Below, piece after piece: positions 58,170 to 64,000 of a stretch of DNA of 64,000 nucleotides (position 1 is its first letter; each line of letters opens with the position of its first letter). Location of the stretch: the NCBI GenBank assembly GCA_002270565.1, contig NQMI01000010.1, positions 617,791 through 681,790 on the forward strand. The letters are read 5' to 3'. Origin of the DNA: Stenocarpella maydis (lineage: Eukaryota; Ascomycota; Sordariomycetes; Diaporthales; Diaporthaceae). The translations under genes were made by a program, and so were the position numbers. A model generated the notes under the pieces. It was given only the letters and a program-made list of their open reading frames with translations. It was not told where the DNA came from and did not search any database.

Positions 58170-61100
58170 TAAGTACCTCCCTCTTGTACTGGATTATTGT
58201 TAAAGGCTAGGTCTGGAGTAGCAGGCAGCTGCTGTAGATGAGGATAACTATTAAGGATCTCCCTAGCATCATAATGCTGCAGATAGTCCTTTATATGTTG
58301 CAAACTAGTATTATCCTTGGCCACCTTAAGATCAGCTAGTAAGAATAGCTCCTTAAATATTAAGCCCTTAAGTATTTTAACCCTTAAAATAGCAACATAT
58401 GTCAGGCCAGCAGTAAACTGCTTGGCCGCAATATTAAGGACTGTGCAGTCTAGTGTTGCCCCCTAAGACTTGTGTATAGTGATGGCATATATAATAGATA
58501 TGGGAAACTATATTTAAGAGCAAGTAGCCTTATTCTTCTTAAAGTCTTGCTTTAATGGGAAGATAAGTATAATATCCTAGGGCAACTCGCTATAAAAGCA
58601 AGCCGGGCTGCTATATTTATCTATCTTAATTAGGATGATAAAGGGCTGTATGTGGTAGGGATCTTTAATATTAGCAGCCTATATAATATTGTAAATAATC
58701 CCCATTGCATTATTAATGAGGCTAGCAACTGTTTATAGGTTCTCTATTAGCATTACATAAGCATTACAGCAGAGGGTGAGAGAGTTATACAGGTTTCTGG
58801 TATCCTTAGAATTAATGGCCTCTATATCTAGACTAGTATTTATCGCCTTATAGTTGATAACTAGAGCGTTAAGATGCTCTAAGTGGGTAGTATTAAACTT
58901 ATAAACCTTGGCATTTGTGCTATAGATGCGGAGGGTATTGTTAAACTTCTTGACCTTATCCAGGGGCAAGCCGCTCTGAATACAGCTTGCTAATGTCTGC
59001 TAGTGTGGCTGCATAGGGTTGTTCTCCTGCAGCCCGTTTAGAGCAGCATGAAATGCAGCCTGACTATCGCCCTGCTGCCGGACCACCTGTATTAGCTTGA
59101 TGTTCCTGTTGAACTACTTATAGGCAGTACAGCCGGCCTTATCCCAAGCTTCTCTCAGCTGGGAGTTATTAGTAAAGAGTGGCTTTATGGCTATAGGGGG
59201 GAGCTAGTAGAAGTTGCTTATAAGGATAATGTTCTGGCTACTAAAAAACAGATCCGTATACTTAAAGATCTACTATATATGCTAATTAATAAAGTAAAGC
59301 ATCCAGGAACTAATTATTAACTTCTTATTAATTATAAAGTACTTAATATAGCAGTGCTTATTCTGGATATTAGTAGCCTCTATAATTATTAGCTGGGGAA
59401 GCTCCCTAGACCCAGATGTTATAATGGGGATCTTGAAGAAAGAGTGGATTATCTGGCCCTAGATGGCATTTGCTATAACGCTAGTAGGAGTAGCCTTCTC
59501 TATTACCCAGTACAGAATACCATAGGTTGTGGAGATCTGCTGAACTATAGTAGAAATCATCTTAAGGGTATATATCTTGCTAGTACTACCAGGACCATTA
59601 ACCTGAAGGAGGAGCTGATTAGCAGCCAAGCGAATGTGGTTGCTGCTATATCAACCACTGCTGGTGGAGCATTCCTAGTGCCCAACAATAGTATTATACA
59701 GCAGGCGCTGCTTAAAGTTGAGGCTATCTGCAGCTGATGGGGAAAGGTCATTATTATTACCCAAGCCGAGAGGGTGGTTAAGCATTATATTCTTCCAGAA
59801 ATTAGCCCTCTCGTTAAAGAGCTAACTGTAATGACTAACATGAGGGGTCCAATCATATTAATAATTGATCTTATGGTTCTCTAGCAGCTTAACATTATCC
59901 ATATCTATACCTACCCCCAGAAGCTGGGCAGCAAGTAGCTACCAGTCCTCCTCATTTATCTGCTCACGCTCAGCATTAGGGTCCTCCTGGAAGCCCTCAT
60001 CCTCAGCATCAAGCGGAATATCGCTGTAGTAGTCATCCTTATGCTTGTAAATAGCTTGGTAGTACTTATATGCCTCAGCAAAGGTGTTAAACTAGATGCT
60101 ATCTATACTCTTAAGCTCCTTAATTTCCTTATAAGGGTAGTATAGTGTTAGCTTAATGTGAGTAAAGTCCTTAAACTGATTTCCTCCGCGGTCAGGCTTA
60201 TAGCAAGGAAAGTAGTTAAGAATACAAGGCTTGGCCCGGCCTGAGAAGTAGGCCTAAGGAAACCTAGAATGGTTAATAATAGTTAAGAAGTTGAAATACT
60301 CAAGATCTGCCTACTCTGCTACCTAATTATAGTACTTCTAATAAAGCAGCTTGAACTCATAAATATTATTAGTATCCGGATTAATTATAGCCATACTATA
60401 GCTAGAATCAGGGTACCGGTAGTCAACAGACTGAAACTTGTAATTATACTCAACCAATGGCAAACCTAGGAGGTAGTAAGCAACCTCTATACCCGGCTAA
60501 TCCCATTTAGCAACCAGCTTATTTATTATCTTACTAATAAGGGATACTAGGGGCTTTATATGGTTAACCTTAGGAATTAACTTATGAAGTATCTCATTAT
60601 ATGGCTGAGTCTTGGTTTCAGCCTTACTGTAGTACTTAGCGATATAGTTGATTATAGCCTGGAGGGATATATAGGGCGCAGTATTAGTATTTGCTAGCTA
60701 GCCGAGGGTAATACTGCAGATATAGTTGTTCATTTAGGGGTTATTCTGGATACTATTAAATATATCCCACGGGTATAACTTCTTATTATTAAGGGTATGG
60801 GTTAGCTAAGCTATATTATACAGTAAATATTTATAATAGAAGTAGTAAAGGGGTTTATTAGACTACTTGCTATTTGGAAGCTTATGCTTCTACAAGTAGT
60901 ATGCCTTGCTATAGTTATAATGCTGCACCTTGTTAAGTATATAAGATAGGAAGCTAAAGGATATATTATCAGCAGGAATGTGGACTAGAGGGTTGTCCTC
61001 TTATAGGGCTATCTTATAGCCTAGCTTAGGGTTCCACACCTTAATATAAAGGCCCTAAAAGTTAATAAAGGCTTCCTTCTTATTCTTATTAAAGAAGCCA

Positions 61101-63470
61101 TTAGGGCCCACCTAGGGAATATTATGAAGCTAGAAGAGACTATAGGCGTGAGTGCTGCTATAGCCCTACTACTCAAACTAATATTACCATATTATAACTC
61201 CAAACTTAGGCACTAGGTACTCCTTAAAGAATATCATAATCCGCTAGTAGAAGTAGTATGCTATAATGTGGGGGTTCTTCTAGAGGTTCTTACATGTAAT
61301 CCTTATCTTGCTTATATTATTTATAGCAAGCTAGCTATTATAATTAGGTATAGCCCTAGTGAGAGATTCCTAGTATAGATTAGCAGCTGAAAATATAATA
61401 AATATATAAGGGTACTTAAGGGTATAGTATTAAGCAAGTAGCTTGTTTCTTGCCTAATTTTAGAAGAGGTGTGTGCCCTTAAGCTTATCTAAGGACCTAA
61501 TAATGGCATTTAGTAGTGCTTGTGCCTAGGGGCTATTGTTAATAAGGGCTGCCTTTAGGTCGTTAATGGTAGTGAAGTCCTAATTCTATCGGGCACCCGG
61601 GTGCTTTATAAAGAAGCTGCTGGTTTTATTGACTTAAGCTTATATATAAGTATTAAATGCAAAGTAGGGGAAGCAAGGGTGCTATATAAACCTGCTGTTA
61701 TTCTACAGCAGAGCATGATATACCTACTTAATAAAGGTAATAATATGCTCTTATGGTATAGTGAAGTTGCCTTAGCTATATGGAAGTAATGATAGCATTA
61801 TTATTGCAACTAATGTAATGCGGCTGGTAAGGTTGTTTAGGGGTATAAACTAAATGCCTGGTATATTTATAAAGTTGCATACTAGCTTAGTGTGCTACTT
61901 ATTATATTAAAGTATAGGCGGTTGCTTAGGATTTGCCTGCAGGCGGCTAGAAAGCTGCTAGCATAGATGATAGAAGTTAGCGTGGGCAGCAATGAGGTTG
62001 GGGGCAGCAGAAATATCCTTAAAGGCATCTTCTTCAGAGTTATTATTATTATTACTAGCTATAGCAGCCGCTCCAGCTATAATGCGGGGGTTATTATTAG
62101 CAACCTTAACTATGGTAACCTAATTACTGAGATTACTGTTCTTAGTGAACTGGGATAGCCTCCTAAAGTTAATCTTAAGATCTTGGTAATAGGGGTTATT
62201 AGTAATAAGAAATTAAAGCTACTACTTAATAATATAGCGCTAGGTATAAACTTCCTTCTTAAAAACTACAAGCCGATGAGGATCCTTCCTTAAGCTTGCT
62301 GGCCGCAGGACCACAATATTACACTCAGACAGCAGGCGGGGCAGCTAGTTATAGAAGGTAGCAACATCCTGGAGGAAGCTGATGCAGTAGCGGCTATACC
62401 TATACTGCTAATTACAAACCAACTTAACATCAATAAAGACATAAACTCTACTAATATATTGCTCCTTAACCTATATAAGCTTTAAAAGGTTAGGAATACT
62501 ACCTAAGTTCATATTATTAGCAGTAGAGAAGAAGAATAGCTTGCTGGGTAGCTTTATATTATCCTTTCGGTAGCAGTCCTTACAGATACCATCCTGGAGC
62601 TTTAGGTTAAACTAGGTATGGTTGCAGCGGGGATAGTACTCCTTAATAGAAGCTGAGGCAAGGCAGTTGTTAAAGTTCATAATAAGCTGCTTCTCATCAT
62701 TACTGATAGATGGGTCTTGCAGGTTACTATAGAACTCAGGATTACCTTCATTAAGGAACTCCAAGCAAGCTGGATCCTCCTCTATAGGCTGGGACTGCCG
62801 CTGAGAAGAGCAGCGTGGGCGTGGGCCATAGATACTGCCCTTGCTGGAACCACAGCGGCAGCAGCTACCACCCTAAGAAGACTGGGTTGATAATATCTAG
62901 GACTAAGGTAGGAAACCATTATTACTATTATCTTGCTTACCCTTATCTTAAGTACTCTGGGTAAGTTAATGAATGCACTTATAGTAGTAATTAATAGGAT
63001 CCTTATTAGCTATAGGGTGGAACTCAGTAAGAGGAAACTTATAAAGGCAACTAATATAAATCAACTTAAACTAGTTATCCTAGGGGGTTAGCTGCTCTTT
63101 ATTATTAATGTTATTACAGTAGATACAGATCTCCAGGTAAGTGCTGCTTTATAACTAAGGGCGGTAGCAAATGCTATAGGTTGAATACTCAAACCAGTCG
63201 TTATGGTTATTACCACCTGGAGCACCTATAGCAGCTTGCTGCTGGCTGAGAAAGGACTGGGTTGGTTATATAGGGTCTGGGATCTTACTATAGTAACGCT
63301 AGTGCTGGTGCTCACGCTGCTTAGCGAGACAATAATCATAAGCATGCTACTCAGCCTTAGTATATCCTTTAATGCATCTACAATAGTGGAAGAGCTCTAA
63401 GAGCCTATAATATATACTAGTCTAGCCTTTAAAAATCTCAAAAGTAGGCCTATTACAACCAATAATAGAA
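58170..63470 (-). mobile_element. Decayed Helitron (RepHel), RIP-type stop codons
   Basis: Read on the minus strand, the right part (about 62.2-63.4 kb) gives a degraded N-terminal Helitron region of the type annotated in fungi as DUF6570: YYPRCNHT-stop-FNLKLQDGICKDC, then ISRVYVFIDVKLV, QQYRYSRYCISFL and CNIVVLRP. About 60.3-61.6 kb gives a Helitron-like N (Rep) domain: LKYPYIFIIFSAANLY and NPHIIAYYF. About 58.2-59.7 kb gives the PIF1-type helicase: RLAANQLLLQVNGPGSTSK, VNGPGSTS as Walker-A-like, a TIHKS-stop-GATLD motif and LTYVAILRVKILKGLIF. Stops interrupt every stretch. Many sit where intact relatives have Gln or Trp, as expected from CpA to TpA changes on either strand. The element is dead. 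Borders are approximate, and its 5' side may continue to the window edge. Confidence 0.85.
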
Positions 63471-64000
63471 CTTAATATACTTTAGCTTAAGAGGATCAAC
63501 CTATATTAGGGAAGTTAGCTATAGGTTAGCAAAGTGCTATAACTGTACTTCTGCTGCCTAATTAGGGACTCTATCTTAACCTCACTACTAGTAGGTTAGC
63601 TTAATAGCGGGGCAACTTTGATAACTTCCTATATGGCTCGGGTAATTAGATAATACCTAGAAGCAGCAAGCTCTTTAGGCTAACTGGGTTATATGGTGAG
63701 ACTCAGCAGCTTAAGTGGTGCTAGGCGAGAGGGCTTAAGACGAGCTAGGCGTTAGGATTATTAACATTTAGCAGGGTTAGCTCCCTTAGAAGAGGATATT
63801 GATTCTGCAGCTGCCTAATAATAAGGCAATAATAGAGCGGAAAGAGCCCAGCGAATAGTAGATTCTTAAGACTATAGACTGGTTAGCAGAAAGCTTTATA
63901 GATAAGTGTAAGTAGTCTTGCCTATATAGCCTGTTGGGCGGACCAACAGGTAAAGCAGTTCTTCACTAGCTGCTTGCTGCACTTTAGGGCAAACTATATG
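63471..64000. other. AT-rich right edge, possible outer part of the Helitron
   Basis: This continues the same AT-rich composition with stops in all frames. It holds an 8-base hairpin (63930-63950). It probably belongs to the same or an adjacent decayed element; no gene is seen. Confidence 0.4.
63930..63950. repeat. Hairpin with 8-base stem and 5-base loop
   Basis: CCTGTTGG, loop GCGGA, CCAACAGG. The stem is perfect and GC-rich, standing out from the AT-rich surroundings. Helitrons carry short terminal hairpins, so it may mark an element end. Confidence 0.75.

Noticed and set aside
59444..59737. A 97-codon plus-strand open frame inside the AT-rich end
   Set aside because: It is antisense to the Helitron helicase remnant, which explains its openness.
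1..64000. CRISPR arrays, bacterial operons, rRNA and intact tRNA genes
   Set aside because: Nothing of the kind was seen. The genome is fungal; the minisatellite at 56.7-57.0 kb has no unique spacers, and the only tRNA-like stretch is degenerate.

Overview
The window reads as nuclear DNA of a filamentous ascomycete (Pezizomycotina, most likely a Sordariomycete). The evidence is compact genes with short GT-AG introns (47 to about 140 bases), fungus-specific families (HET, CFEM, DUF3669, DUF4419, ENA-type Na+ ATPase, DHA1 and DAL5-type transporters), GC-rich coding regions, and a sharply AT-rich right end holding a transposon whose stop codons look like repeat-induced point mutation (RIP). Gene models were built by hand: splice sites were read from the sequence and each junction was checked for reading frame.

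Left part (1-28 kb), mostly housekeeping. In order: a 5'-truncated MER3/HFM1 meiotic DNA helicase (+); a histidine phosphatase (-); a broken DUF4419 relic (+); a hypoxanthine-guanine/xanthine phosphoribosyltransferase (+); a DUF3669 protein (-); a mitochondrial oxidoreductase-like-domain protein (-); an unrecognised basic/coiled-coil protein (+); DPM3, the small subunit of dolichol-phosphate mannose synthase (-); a coiled-coil protein of unknown role (-); a cytochrome b561-type membrane protein (-); and a large leucine-rich-repeat protein (-).

Middle part (28-55.5 kb), looser and more accessory. After a 4-base assembly gap in a poly-C run come a HET-domain protein (+), a homoserine acetyltransferase-like alpha/beta hydrolase (+), a small Ser/Thr-rich predicted GPI protein (+), a CFEM GPI protein (-), a DHA1-type MFS transporter with an apparent single-base frameshift (+), an ENA-type P-type ATPase (-), a long gene-poor stretch, a secreted beta-helix (pectin-lyase-fold) protein (+) and an eight-exon DAL5-type MFS transporter with a 17-base microexon (-). 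Several of these act at the cell surface or in transport, as expected of a fungus living on plant matter or in soil.

Right end (55.5-64 kb). Base composition drops to AT-rich, TpA-dense sequence without intact genes. It holds short direct repeats, a tRNA-like relic, a 15/19-base minisatellite, a 16-base inverted repeat, and a long decayed Helitron on the minus strand (58.2-63.5 kb). Much of the Helitron RepHel protein can still be read through stops that fall mainly where Gln or Trp is expected. I found no new multi-gene system. The most notable items are the RIP-type Helitron, the DUF4419 relic, the MFS frameshift and the microexon.
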